Shown: one piece after another, positions 40,088 through 49,197 of the stretch
Position numbering within the stretch: position 1 is the first letter of the stretch
Layout of the letters: each line of letters begins with the position of its first letter
Origin: an uncultured Croceicoccus sp.
GTDB lineage: Bacteria > Pseudomonadota > Alphaproteobacteria > Sphingomonadales > Sphingomonadaceae
Length of the DNA stretch: 64,000 bases
Assembly: GCF_947496385.1 (NCBI RefSeq)
Contig: NZ_CANMCP010000004.1
Location: 1-64,000 of the forward strand
Direction: 5' to 3'
Translations under genes and position numbers: made by a program
The notes under the pieces: model-generated
The model's database searches: none
What the model saw: the letters and a program-made list of their open reading frames with translations, nothing else
What the model was told of the DNA's origin: nothing

Positions 40088-40492
40088 ATGCTCTCACCCA
40101 TGACAGAGGACGAGATCAAGTCGGAGGACGCCTCCAGCCGGACCCATCTCGCCGAGGACCGCACGATCATGGCGGTGGAACGCACCTTTGCCGGCTGGAT
40201 GCGCACGGCCTTTGCCGCGATCGGCATCGGCATCGCGTTTCGCGCCCTGTTCGGGGAGCTGGATCCGCCGTGGCTTGCCCGCGTGATCGCGACGATGTTC
40301 ATGGTGCTGGCCGCGATGTTCGCCATCGGGGCGGAACGGCGGGCGTGCAGGGCGCTGACCCGGATGAACCCGCACGAGGTGGATTCGCCGGACATGCCGC
40401 GCCTGAAATGGATCGCCTATGCGGTGGCCGCCGGCGCGATCATCCTCGCCATCGCGATATGGCTGGCGCGGGACATCGGGGCCGGCGGCTGA
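40088..40492 (+). CDS. DUF202-type inner membrane protein (YidH-like)
   Basis: SRTHLAEDRTIMAVERTFAGWMRTAFAAIGIGIAFRALFG then TM helices. Confidence 0.85.
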   Translation: MLSPMTEDEIKSEDASSRTHLAEDRTIMAVERTFAGWMRTAFAAIGIGIAFRALFGELDPPWLARVIATMFMVLAAMFAIGAERRACRALTRMNPHEVDSPDMPRLKWIAYAVAAGAIILAIAIWLARDIGAGG

Positions 40493-40498
40493 ACCGGA

Positions 40499-40819
40499 TC
40501 AGCTGTCGGAATGGCCCGGCTCGTCCTTCATGATGTTGGACTTGCCGTATTTCTTCTCGTTATCGTCGTGGTTCGGCTCGCCGCGATAGGCGCTCATGTC
40601 GATGCCGCCGGTGTCCATCTGCTTCATCTTGTCGACAAGATCGCCCTGCGTGCTTTCGTCGAGCGGGCCTTTCTCGGGCTTCTCGCTATCCTCGTCGAGC
40701 GAATAGCTCGACACGCGGCGGCCCTGCGCCTGGCGCGAGACGGTCTGCGCCTGCGTATCCTTGTCGCGCTGTTCGGTGTTGAGGTTTTCGTGGGCGTTGT
40801 CGTTGGTGGGGTCTGCCAT
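40499..40819 (-). CDS. Small hydrophilic hypothetical protein
   Basis: 106 aa, charged, no hydrophobic segments; fills the gap between DUF202 and the ATR gene. Confidence 0.6.
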   Translation of the reverse strand: MADPTNDNAHENLNTEQRDKDTQAQTVSRQAQGRRVSSYSLDEDSEKPEKGPLDESTQGDLVDKMKQMDTGGIDMSAYRGEPNHDDNEKKYGKSNIMKDEPGHSDS

Positions 40820-40883
40820 GGTTCAATTCCTGTTTGCGTTTGCCTACAGGAACGGGCGGCAAGCCTCCCCGGTTCCAACGCGA

Positions 40884-41456
40884 TCAGCCGCGATTGGCGC
40901 CCGGCACCCACAAAACATCCGACCGCCCCCCGTCATTGAGCGCGCGTGCCGCCACGAACAGGTAATCCGACAGCCGATTGACATAGGACAGCGCCGCGGG
41001 ATTGACGGCATCTTCGCGGCTCAGCGCCACGCATGCACGCTCCGCCGAACGCACCGACGCCCGCGCCACATGCACCCGCGCCGCGGCCTCGCTGCCGCCG
41101 GGCAGGATGAAGCTTTTCAACGGCTCCAGTTTTTCATTGAGCGCATCGATCCGCGCCTCCAGCCAGGAGGATTGCGCGTCCGTCATGCGAAGCTGCATCT
41201 CGCCGGGCGTGAAATCGTCGCCCGGCGTGGCGAGATCGGCGCCAAGGTCGAAAAGGTCGTTCTGTATCCGGCGCAGATCGCCCGCGATATCGCACTCCGG
41301 CATGGCGCAGACCGCGACGCCGATGGCGCAGTCGGCCTCGTCCACGGTGCCGATCGCGGCCATGCGTGCGGCGTTCTTCGCGACGCGCGACCCGTCGACC
41401 AGCCCCGTCGTGCCGTCATCGCCGGTGCGCGTGTAGATCCTGTTGAGCCGGACCAA
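40884..41456 (-). CDS. Cob(I)yrinic acid a,c-diamide adenosyltransferase (PduO type)
   Basis: LNRIYTRTGDDGTTGLVDGSRVAKNAARMAAIGTVDEADCAIGVA; PGGSEAAARVHVARASVRSAERACVAL; YVNRLSDYLFVAAR. Confidence 0.95.
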   Translation of the reverse strand: MVRLNRIYTRTGDDGTTGLVDGSRVAKNAARMAAIGTVDEADCAIGVAVCAMPECDIAGDLRRIQNDLFDLGADLATPGDDFTPGEMQLRMTDAQSSWLEARIDALNEKLEPLKSFILPGGSEAAARVHVARASVRSAERACVALSREDAVNPAALSYVNRLSDYLFVAARALNDGGRSDVLWVPGANRG

Positions 41457-41462
41457 GTGCGA

Positions 41463-41690
41463 TCAGCTATTGATGACGAGCAGCAGCGCCACGACGATGA
41501 TCGCGGCGGCCTGATACTTGATGCGCGCGAACATCGCCTTGTTCTGGCGGAGCTGCATCATCTCGATCCGTTCGTCGCCGCCTTCGAGGTCGAGTTTCGT
41601 CGTCTGAAGGAACGCGACGATCCCCTTCACGAGCGAGACGACGACCATGATGGCCAGGATGGCGATGACGATGGCGAGAATGGTGTTCAT
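41463..41690 (-). CDS. Small twin-transmembrane protein (HIG1-domain-like)
   Basis: 75 aa; two hydrophobic helices flanking EMMQLRQNKAMFARIKYQ. Confidence 0.75.
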   Translation of the reverse strand: MNTILAIVIAILAIMVVVSLVKGIVAFLQTTKLDLEGGDERIEMMQLRQNKAMFARIKYQAAAIIVVALLLVINS

Positions 41691-41695
41691 GCCAT

Positions 41696-42580
41696 TCAAG
41701 ATAGGGGCACCGGCCGCGTATTTCCAGCCCCCGCCCCCTCGCCTCTTCCATCGCCCCAATACAACCCGTCGCCGAGGCGCCCGGCCCGCAAATCCGCCGC
41801 CAGTGCGCGCCCGTCCACCCCGGCATCCCGCATGTCGGCGAGCGAGGGCGAACCGCGCCGCTTCGCCAGCTTGCGCCCGTCCCCTTGCACGATCAGCGCA
41901 TGGTGATGCCACACCGGCACGGGCAGGCTCAGCAAGCCTTGCAGCAGGCGGTGCACATGGGTCGCGGCGAACAGGTCCATGCCGCGCGTGACGCAGGTGA
42001 CCCCGTCCGCCGCGTCGTCGCACGTCACGGCGAGGTGATAGCTGCCCGGCGCATCCTTGCGCGCGAGCACGATGTCGCCGAAGATGTCCGGCGTCGCGCG
42101 TATTTCGCCGCGCCGCTCGTCCCGCCAGGTGAGCGGCCCTGCGCGGTCCAGCGCCGCCGCCATGTTGATCCGCCACGCCACCGCCCCATCGCCGGCCTCG
42201 TGGTCGCGGCCCCTGCACGTGCCGGGATAGACCGGGCCGTCGGGACCGTACGCCGTTGCCGCGGCCGCGATCTGCGCGCGGGTGCAGCGGCACGCATAGG
42301 CCAAACCCATCGCGCGCAGGCGGGCGAGCGCGTCGGCATGCGCGCCGATCCGCGCCGATTGCCGGATGACCGCCCCGTCCCAGCCGAGCCCGAGCCAGCG
42401 CAGATCGGCCAGCGCCCCTTCGGCGAATTCCTCCCGGCTGCGCGCGCCGTCGATATCCTCGATCCGGAGCAGGAACCGCCCGCCATCCGCCCGCGCCCGG
42501 TCATGCGCGACGATGGCCGCATGGGCGTGGCCGAGATGCAGGGGGCCATTCGGGCTGGGCGCGAAGCGGGTGACGATCAT
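41696..42580 (-). CDS. gluQ: Glutamyl-Q tRNA(Asp) synthetase
   Basis: MIVTRFAPSPNGPLHLGHAHAAI; C..C zinc motif (YACRCTRAQI); KLAKRRGSPSLAD. Confidence 0.92.
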   Translation of the reverse strand: MIVTRFAPSPNGPLHLGHAHAAIVAHDRARADGGRFLLRIEDIDGARSREEFAEGALADLRWLGLGWDGAVIRQSARIGAHADALARLRAMGLAYACRCTRAQIAAAATAYGPDGPVYPGTCRGRDHEAGDGAVAWRINMAAALDRAGPLTWRDERRGEIRATPDIFGDIVLARKDAPGSYHLAVTCDDAADGVTCVTRGMDLFAATHVHRLLQGLLSLPVPVWHHHALIVQGDGRKLAKRRGSPSLADMRDAGVDGRALAADLRAGRLGDGLYWGDGRGEGAGAGNTRPVPLS

Positions 42581-42759
42581 CGCCGCGCAGCATAGCGCCG
42601 GTGCGCCCCTGCGAAAGGGGCGATCATGCGTCCGTTGCGCATATGGTCTTGACGGGATCGCCGCTTGCGGGCAGCAATGGCACTTACGATGCGTCATCAA
42701 CCTGTCACGCCTCACTGCGATAGCGTCCCGGCACTCATTGGAGGAGGCCGGATAACGGC

Positions 42760-43368
42760 ATGTTCAGCAACGCGCTGATCGAACAACGCGTCACGCTCGC
42801 CAGCGCAAGGGAGGATCCGACCCGCGCGCTCGGCCAATGTCCTGCCCTTGTCCTCAACGCCGATTATTCGCCGCTGTCCTATTACCCGCTGTCGCTCTGG
42901 CCGTGGCAGACCGCGATCAAGGCCGTGTTCCTCGACCGCGTCGATATCGTCGCAAGCTATGAACGGCAGGTCCATTCGCCCTCCCTCGACATGCAGATCC
43001 CGTCGGTCATCGCGCTTCGCGAATATGTGAAGCCTTCGGAATTTCCCGCCTTCACCCGCTTCAACGTGTTCCTGCGCGACCGGTTCGAGTGTCAGTTCTG
43101 CGGCAGCCCGAAACAGCTGACCTTCGATCATGTCGTGCCCCGGCGGCTGGGTGGAAAGACGAGCTGGGAAAACATCGTCGCCGCCTGCGCGCCCTGCAAC
43201 ATGAGGAAGGGCGGACGCACGCCGAAACAGGCGAACATGCAACTGAAACTCGCACCGATCCGCCCGACCAACTGGCAATTGCAGCAGCGCGGCCGCGAAT
43301 TTCCGCCGCATTACCTGCACGAAACCTGGCGCGACTGGCTCTACTGGGACATCGAGCTGGAAGCCTAG
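42760..43368 (+). CDS. HNH endonuclease family protein
   Basis: FECQFCGSPKQLTFDHVVPRRLGGKTSWENIVAACAPCNMRKGGRTP. Confidence 0.93.
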   Translation: MFSNALIEQRVTLASAREDPTRALGQCPALVLNADYSPLSYYPLSLWPWQTAIKAVFLDRVDIVASYERQVHSPSLDMQIPSVIALREYVKPSEFPAFTRFNVFLRDRFECQFCGSPKQLTFDHVVPRRLGGKTSWENIVAACAPCNMRKGGRTPKQANMQLKLAPIRPTNWQLQQRGREFPPHYLHETWRDWLYWDIELEA

Positions 43369-44414
43369 ATCCAGCCGGACAATTCCCGCCGGATCAGCGT
43401 TTCGAGCATCGCCATCCCCGGCTCCCCGTCGTTGAGGCAGGACAGCGCATCGAATTGCGTGCCGCCATTGCCGACAAAGCTTTCCCGCCCCCGGATCGCC
43501 AGCTCTTCGAGCGTTTCAAGGCAATCGGCGGAAAACCCCGGCGCCGCGATGGCCAGCCGCTTCGTCCCCCGCTTCGCCTCCTGCTCCAGCACCGTGTCGG
43601 TCGCCGGCTCAAGCCATTTGGCCCGGCCGAAGCGCGATTGAAACGTCGTGTCGATGCGCAGGTCCGGAAACGCGGGCGCCAGCGCCGCGGCCAGCAGCCG
43701 CGCGGTTTTCCGGCAATGACAGTGATACGGATCGCCCAGATGCAGCGTGCGTTCGGGCATCCCGTGAAAGCTGAGCAGCAGCACCTCCGGCATTTCGGCA
43801 AGCGCCTCGATCTGCCGCGAAAGATCCTCCGCCAGCGCCGCGATATAGGCCGCGTCGTCGTGATAGGGCGGCAAGGTGCGGATCGCCGGCTGCCAGCGCA
43901 TGTCGGCCAGCACGCGGCCTAGTTCGTCCACCGCCGTCGCCGTCGTCGCGCCCGAATATTGCGGATAAAGCGGCGCAAAAAGAATGCGGTCGTGGCCGGC
44001 ATCCTTCAACGCCTGCACCCGCGCCGGGATCGACGGATTGCCATATCGCATCGCCCAGTCGACCGTGACCCCCTCGCCCAGCCGGTCCTGCAACCGCTCG
44101 GCCTGACGCTTCGTGATCGCGGCGAGCGGCGACCCGTCCTCGCCCCACACCTGCGCATAGGCGTGGGCGGATTTCGCGGGCCGCGTGTTGAGGATGATCC
44201 CGCGCAGGATCGGCTGCCATGCGATGGCGGGAATTTCGACGACGCGGCGATCGGACAGGAATTGTTTGAGGTAACGCTTCACCGCCCCCTTTTCCGCCGC
44301 ATCGGGCGTGCCGAGATTGGCCAGCAGCACCGCAATGCGTGCCGTCGGGGCCGCCGGGTGATCGGCGGGGCGCGGCATGGGGGTTGCGGGCGTGGCGTCG
44401 TGGGTATCGGTCAT
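43365..44414 (-). CDS. hemH: Ferrochelatase
   Basis: IAVLLANLGTPDAAEKGAVKRYLKQFLSDRRVVEIP, APLYPQYSGATTATAVDEL, LLSFHGMPER. Confidence 0.96.
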   Translation of the reverse strand: MTDTHDATPATPMPRPADHPAAPTARIAVLLANLGTPDAAEKGAVKRYLKQFLSDRRVVEIPAIAWQPILRGIILNTRPAKSAHAYAQVWGEDGSPLAAITKRQAERLQDRLGEGVTVDWAMRYGNPSIPARVQALKDAGHDRILFAPLYPQYSGATTATAVDELGRVLADMRWQPAIRTLPPYHDDAAYIAALAEDLSRQIEALAEMPEVLLLSFHGMPERTLHLGDPYHCHCRKTARLLAAALAPAFPDLRIDTTFQSRFGRAKWLEPATDTVLEQEAKRGTKRLAIAAPGFSADCLETLEELAIRGRESFVGNGGTQFDALSCLNDGEPGMAMLETLIRRELSGWI

Positions 44415-46873
44415 GGGATGCTTTCATTCGAAAGGGCGGGGTCGGCGCCAGAGTCTTCGGGTGGGTCAACGGGCGGGGGGCCATCGCCCGGCTCTGCCGC
44501 CCCGGCATCGGTGGGGGCTGCCATCGGCGGCGGCGGCACCAGAGGTTCGGCAACCATCGGCAGGCGGCGGAACCGTTCGCCCGTCGCGGCGTGCAGCGCA
44601 TTGGCAATGGCGGGCGCAATGACCACGGTGCCCAGTTCGCCCGGATCGAACGGCGGGAAATCGTTGCGGGCAAAGCCCACGGTAATCTCCGGCGCGCGCG
44701 ACAAGGGCGGCAGGTTCAGCGCGCCCATCGTCTCCTCCCGCGGCAATCCGCGCGCGTAGCTGGCGCGGGAGCCGAGCGCGAGGCCCATGCCATACAGCAA
44801 TCCGCCCTCGATCTGTTGCAGCGCGAGTTCGAGATCGACGACGCGCCCGATGTCGCAGAAGGCCGCGATGCTGGCGACCTCGGCGCCCATCGGGCCGCGC
44901 CGGGCGCGAACGATGGCGGCAATCCGCCCGCCGCCGTCGGCCCGGCCCGCGGGGTCGCGCATGTGCCAGCAGGCAATCCCCTGCCCCGATCCGGCGACGC
45001 CGCCGTCCCATTCGCCGATCTGCGCCGCGCCCTGCAGGCATTCGGCCAGCCGCACGTCCCCGCCCAGCATCGCCACGCGGTAGGACAACGGCTCCGCCCC
45101 CGCGGCGCCCGCCATCTCGTCCATGAAACTCTCGGTGATGAAACAGCATGCCGCATCGCCATTGCCGCGGATCCGCCCGACCGGAAGGCCGATCGCGGCG
45201 GGCACCGCCTCCACCCGCATGGCGGGAATGCGATAGGGCGGGGCCGCACCGAACAGGGCCGGCGGATCGACCGCATCGTCGTTCGCCGCCATCGCCGCGG
45301 CGGGCGCCATGCGCGCGAACAGCCGGTCGTGCATCTGCCGCGCCGGTGCCGGGGTAGCGATGCGCGACTGCCACGCGGCGATCAGTCCGTTGCGCCCCGG
45401 CACGGCGCGGACCTGGGCCGCGACCGGTGCGCGCGGCATTTCGGTCAGCATCTCCTGCCATCGGGAATAGCTCAGCTGTACCGGCCGCCCGGCCGCCCGC
45501 GCGATCAGCGCCGCCTCCCGCGCGATGCGAATGTCGAGCCGCGCATCGAAACTTCCGCCCGCACCGACCGGATAGACGACGACATCGCGCGCCCCCATGC
45601 CGAGCGCGCCCGCCGCCGCGCGCCGCGCCTGCTCCGGCGCCTGCGACGCGATCCACAGTTCCAGCCTGCCATCGGCGAGCCGCGCCGTCGCACTCGCGGT
45701 TTCGAGTGTGCCATGCCATGCCGGCGCAATGTCGTAGCGCGCCGCGATCGCATCGGGCCGGTCGAGCAGCGGCACCGGATCGCCGGTTTCGTGAACAGCG
45801 ACCGCCTCACCCTTGGTCAGCGCGGTCTGCAACGCCGCCTCGATGCGAATATCCTCGGACAATTCGCCCGTCGGGGCAAAGCGGGGGGCGAGCGCCTTCA
45901 CTGCCTTTTCCGCCGCCCACGTGCTGCGCGCCAGAGCGGCGATCCATTCGTCGTGGACCACCCGCCCTTCATATCCGGTGATGCGCCGCGCCGCCTCATG
46001 ATCGAAACCCGTCAGCCGCGCACCCGGCAACGGCCCGTGCGCGATGGCGGCAAACAGCATGCCGGGCAGGCGTATGTCCGCGGCAAAGGGAAAGCTGCCG
46101 TCGACCTTGGACGGCGCGTCGAGCCGGGGGTAGCTTTCCTGCGGCCCGGTAAAGACCGGCGCGGCCGTCTCGCTCGCCGGGGTGGGGTTGAGCAGCGGGG
46201 GATCGGGCGCCTCGAACCCGGCGGCGTCATCGACTAGATCGGCGAAACGCACGCGCTTGTCGCCGTGGATGATGAAGCCACCCTCGGCGCGGCATTCCTC
46301 GAACGCGACGTCCCACCGCTCCGCCGCTGCCATCGACAGCACCGCGCGCAGCCCCGCCGCCGCCTCGCGCAGCGGCGTTTCATACGCCGCAAGCGCCGTA
46401 CCGTCTGCCGTCGCCATCAGCGTCTCACGCTGTGCATGGAGTTTCGCCAGCGTATCGCCGGGCGTGTCGGCGATTCCTGCGAACCATCCCGCCCAGAGCT
46501 GCGCCCAATGCGCGGCGAGCACCGGGTCGGCATAGGTCGCGCTGATCGCGGCGGGCTCCACCGCGATCTGCCGCCAGTCCGCGCCGAGCTCCTGCGCTGC
46601 GATCCGGGGCAGCAGCGTCGTCGCCCCCTGCCCCATTTCGAGCACCGGCACCGCGATCGACACCACCCCATCGCGCGACAGCTTGATCCAGCTGCCAAAG
46701 GCGCGCTGCCCTTCGCCGGGCGGGATCGGCACCGGGTAGTCGCGCGGGATGAACGTCCATGCCGCGATCAGCCCGCCGCCCGCCGCCGCCCCGATGAGCA
46801 GGCCGCGCCGAGTCACGCGCGCACGACCCCCGCCGGCGCGCGATGCGGGATCAGGCTTTGGCGGTGTCGGCAT
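44411..46873 (-). CDS. Molybdopterin-binding large subunit of a molybdenum hydroxylase (IorB-like)
   Basis: Twin-arginine leader (VTRRGLLIGAAAGGGLIAA); PVLEMGQGATTLLPRIAAQELGADW; GAGGSFDARLDIRIAREAALIARAAGRPVQLSYSRWQEM; GELGTVVIAPAIANALHAATGERFRRLP. Confidence 0.93.
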   Translation of the reverse strand: MPTPPKPDPASRAGGGRARVTRRGLLIGAAAGGGLIAAWTFIPRDYPVPIPPGEGQRAFGSWIKLSRDGVVSIAVPVLEMGQGATTLLPRIAAQELGADWRQIAVEPAAISATYADPVLAAHWAQLWAGWFAGIADTPGDTLAKLHAQRETLMATADGTALAAYETPLREAAAGLRAVLSMAAAERWDVAFEECRAEGGFIIHGDKRVRFADLVDDAAGFEAPDPPLLNPTPASETAAPVFTGPQESYPRLDAPSKVDGSFPFAADIRLPGMLFAAIAHGPLPGARLTGFDHEAARRITGYEGRVVHDEWIAALARSTWAAEKAVKALAPRFAPTGELSEDIRIEAALQTALTKGEAVAVHETGDPVPLLDRPDAIAARYDIAPAWHGTLETASATARLADGRLELWIASQAPEQARRAAAGALGMGARDVVVYPVGAGGSFDARLDIRIAREAALIARAAGRPVQLSYSRWQEMLTEMPRAPVAAQVRAVPGRNGLIAAWQSRIATPAPARQMHDRLFARMAPAAAMAANDDAVDPPALFGAAPPYRIPAMRVEAVPAAIGLPVGRIRGNGDAACCFITESFMDEMAGAAGAEPLSYRVAMLGGDVRLAECLQGAAQIGEWDGGVAGSGQGIACWHMRDPAGRADGGGRIAAIVRARRGPMGAEVASIAAFCDIGRVVDLELALQQIEGGLLYGMGLALGSRASYARGLPREETMGALNLPPLSRAPEITVGFARNDFPPFDPGELGTVVIAPAIANALHAATGERFRRLPMVAEPLVPPPPMAAPTDAGAAEPGDGPPPVDPPEDSGADPALSNESIP

Positions 46874-47876
46874 CGGCGTTCACGCTGTCGGCAAAGGCCA
46901 TGACCTGCCCGGCGAGCTCGGCGAACAGGTCCGAAATCTCACCCGACCCCGCGGCGGGCGGCGTGCCCGCGTCGCTTTCCTCGCGCAATGTCATGGTGAG
47001 CGGTATGCGCCCGAGGAAGCGGCGGCCGAGTTCGCGGGCCGCCGCCTCCGCCCCGCCGGCGCCGAACGGGTCGCTCACCTCGCCGCAATGGGGGCAGGCG
47101 AAACCGGCCATGTTCTCGACAATGCCGATGGTGGGCACCGCCGCCTTGTCGAAAAAGGCGATGGCGCGGCGCGCGTCCATCAAGGCGAGATCCTGCGGCG
47201 TGGAGACGATCACCGCGCCAATGGGCTTGAATTTCTGGATCATGGTGAGCTGCACGTCGCCGGTGCCGGGCGGCAAGTCGATGACAAGATCGGTGACGTC
47301 GCCCCAGTCCGCCTCGATCAGCTGGGCCAGCGCATTGCCCGCCATCGGCCCGCGCCATGCGATCGCCTGATCCGGCGTGGCGAGATGACCCATCGACAGC
47401 ATCGGAATATCGAGCACGCCGGTCACGGGGATGAGCTGCTTGTCCTTCGCCTGCGGCTTCTTGTCCTCGCTATGCATCAGGCGCGGTTGCGACGGCCCGT
47501 ATATATCCGCATCGACGAGGCCGACGCGGCACCCGGCACGTTTCATCGCGACGGCGAGATTGGCCGACACCGTGGATTTGCCGACGCCGCCCTTGCCCGA
47601 ACCGACCGCGATGAGGCGCGGTTTCGGCTTTTCAGGGCCGCGCTCCGCCGTCATGGCGATGCGAAGCGGCGGCAGGTCCATGCCCGCGAGCGCGGCGCGC
47701 ATGCGATCTTCGAGCGCGGCGCGCGCGCCATCGTCCAGCCCGCCCACCTCGACGACCAGCGTCACGGCATTTTCGGTCAGGCGCACGCCTTCGACACGGT
47801 CGCCGGCCACCGGCGCGAGTGCGGCACGGATGGCGGCCTCGCGCCCCTGGCCAGCGCCTTGTTGGGCGTCATTCAT
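46851..47876 (-). CDS. apbC: Mrp/NBP35-family iron-sulfur carrier ATPase
   Basis: VGSGKGGVGKSTVSANLAVAMKRAGCRVGLVDADIYGPSQPRLM; NMAGFACPHCGE. Confidence 0.96.
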   Translation of the reverse strand: MNDAQQGAGQGREAAIRAALAPVAGDRVEGVRLTENAVTLVVEVGGLDDGARAALEDRMRAALAGMDLPPLRIAMTAERGPEKPKPRLIAVGSGKGGVGKSTVSANLAVAMKRAGCRVGLVDADIYGPSQPRLMHSEDKKPQAKDKQLIPVTGVLDIPMLSMGHLATPDQAIAWRGPMAGNALAQLIEADWGDVTDLVIDLPPGTGDVQLTMIQKFKPIGAVIVSTPQDLALMDARRAIAFFDKAAVPTIGIVENMAGFACPHCGEVSDPFGAGGAEAAARELGRRFLGRIPLTMTLREESDAGTPPAAGSGEISDLFAELAGQVMAFADSVNADADTAKA

Positions 47877-47918
47877 GGTGTTTCCTTTACGATCATTCGC
47901 ACCGGTTCGCATTTAACA

Positions 47919-47953
47919 GCGCAAAAAGCCACCGACAGCCCCTGTTTTTGCGC
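47919..47953. promoter_or_regulatory. Inverted repeat in the apbC/hflK divergent intergenic region
   Basis: GCGCAAAAA (47919-47927) and TTTTTGCGC (47945-47953), perfect 9-bp arms, 17-nt spacer. Confidence 0.55.
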
Positions 47954-47976
47954 CTCTCAATAGCTATAAGGACATC

Positions 47977-49197
47977 ATGGATAAAACGGGCGGGTCCCTG
48001 AAGGACAGGATTTTGGCAATGGCCGGGCGCAACCCCTGGGGGGGATCGTCGGGCGACGACGATTCGGATCGCGGCCCCGGCGGCGAACCGGACACCATGC
48101 CGACGGGCGATGGCAGCAAGCCGAAAAACCCCTGGCTGCCGGGCGGCGACCCCACGGGGCAGGGCAACCCGGACGGGCGCGCGCCGGGTCGCAAGCCATC
48201 GAATATCGAGGATATCTTCCGCGCCCGCCAGCGGCGCGGCGGCGGCGGTGGCGGCGGTTCGCCGCAGTTTCCCCGTGCGCCGGGCGGCAGGAGCTGGACC
48301 CCGTACATCATCGTGGCGGTGGTACTTCTGTGGCTGTTCCTGAGCTCGGTCCACCAGATCAATGCCAAGGAACAGGGCATCGTCACCACGGCGGGCAAAT
48401 ATACCCGCACGCTGAACCCCGGTCTGCATCTCACCCTACCCTGGCCGATTCAAAGCGTGTCGGACATGGACGTCACTTCGATCCGGCGGGACAATATCCC
48501 CGACGGGACGGAGGAGAAGCTGATGCTGACCGGCGATCAGAATCTGGTCGACCTGTCCTATCTCGTGCGCTGGAACATCAAGGATCTGAAGCTCTACAGC
48601 TTCCAGCTCGCCGAACCCGATGAAACCGTGCGCGAGGTGGCCGAGGCCGCGATGCGCGCCAGCGTCGCCGAGGTGAAGCTCGACGATGCGCTGTCGGGTG
48701 CGGGCCGGGCACAGATCGAACAGGCCGTGCGCGCCCGGATGCAGCAATTGCTCGACGCCTATCGTTCGGGCGTCGCGGTGCAGGGTGTCGAGATCAAAAA
48801 GGCCGACCCGCCGACCCGCGTGATCGACGCGTTCAAAGAAGTTCTCGCCGCGCAGCAGGACGCGCAGTCCGACATCAACCGCGCCCGCGCCTGGGCAGAG
48901 CAGGTCACCGCCCGCGCCGAAGGCGAGGCCGAGGCCTTCAACCAGGTGTATAGCGAATATCGCCTCGCGCCCGAGGTCACGCGCCGCCGGATGTATTACG
49001 AAACCATGGAACGCGTGTTGAGCCAGACCCCGAAGACCATCGTGGAGGCCGACGGCGTCGTGCCCTACCTCCCCCTCCCCGAAGTGAGCCGCAGGCGCAG
49101 CGGCGGCGATGCCGCGCCGAACGCCGCCACGCCGGGCGCCTCCGCACCGTCGCGGGGACCGGCCGCCAATGGCAACAACGCTGCGGGAGGCCAGTGA
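47977..49197 (+). CDS. hflK: SPFH-family FtsH protease modulator HflK
   Basis: Gly/Pro-rich N-terminus, one TM helix, EQGIVTTAGKYTRTLNPGLHLTLPWPIQSV; upstream of hflC. Confidence 0.95.
   Translation: MDKTGGSLKDRILAMAGRNPWGGSSGDDDSDRGPGGEPDTMPTGDGSKPKNPWLPGGDPTGQGNPDGRAPGRKPSNIEDIFRARQRRGGGGGGGSPQFPRAPGGRSWTPYIIVAVVLLWLFLSSVHQINAKEQGIVTTAGKYTRTLNPGLHLTLPWPIQSVSDMDVTSIRRDNIPDGTEEKLMLTGDQNLVDLSYLVRWNIKDLKLYSFQLAEPDETVREVAEAAMRASVAEVKLDDALSGAGRAQIEQAVRARMQQLLDAYRSGVAVQGVEIKKADPPTRVIDAFKEVLAAQQDAQSDINRARAWAEQVTARAEGEAEAFNQVYSEYRLAPEVTRRRMYYETMERVLSQTPKTIVEADGVVPYLPLPEVSRRRSGGDAAPNAATPGASAPSRGPAANGNNAAGGQ

Noticed and set aside
42760-43368. HNH endonuclease as part of a defence or mobile system
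   Set aside because: Solitary, flanked by gluQ and hemH, with no methyltransferase, toxin, integrase or phage genes; looks like a housekeeping HNH protein common in alphaproteobacteria.
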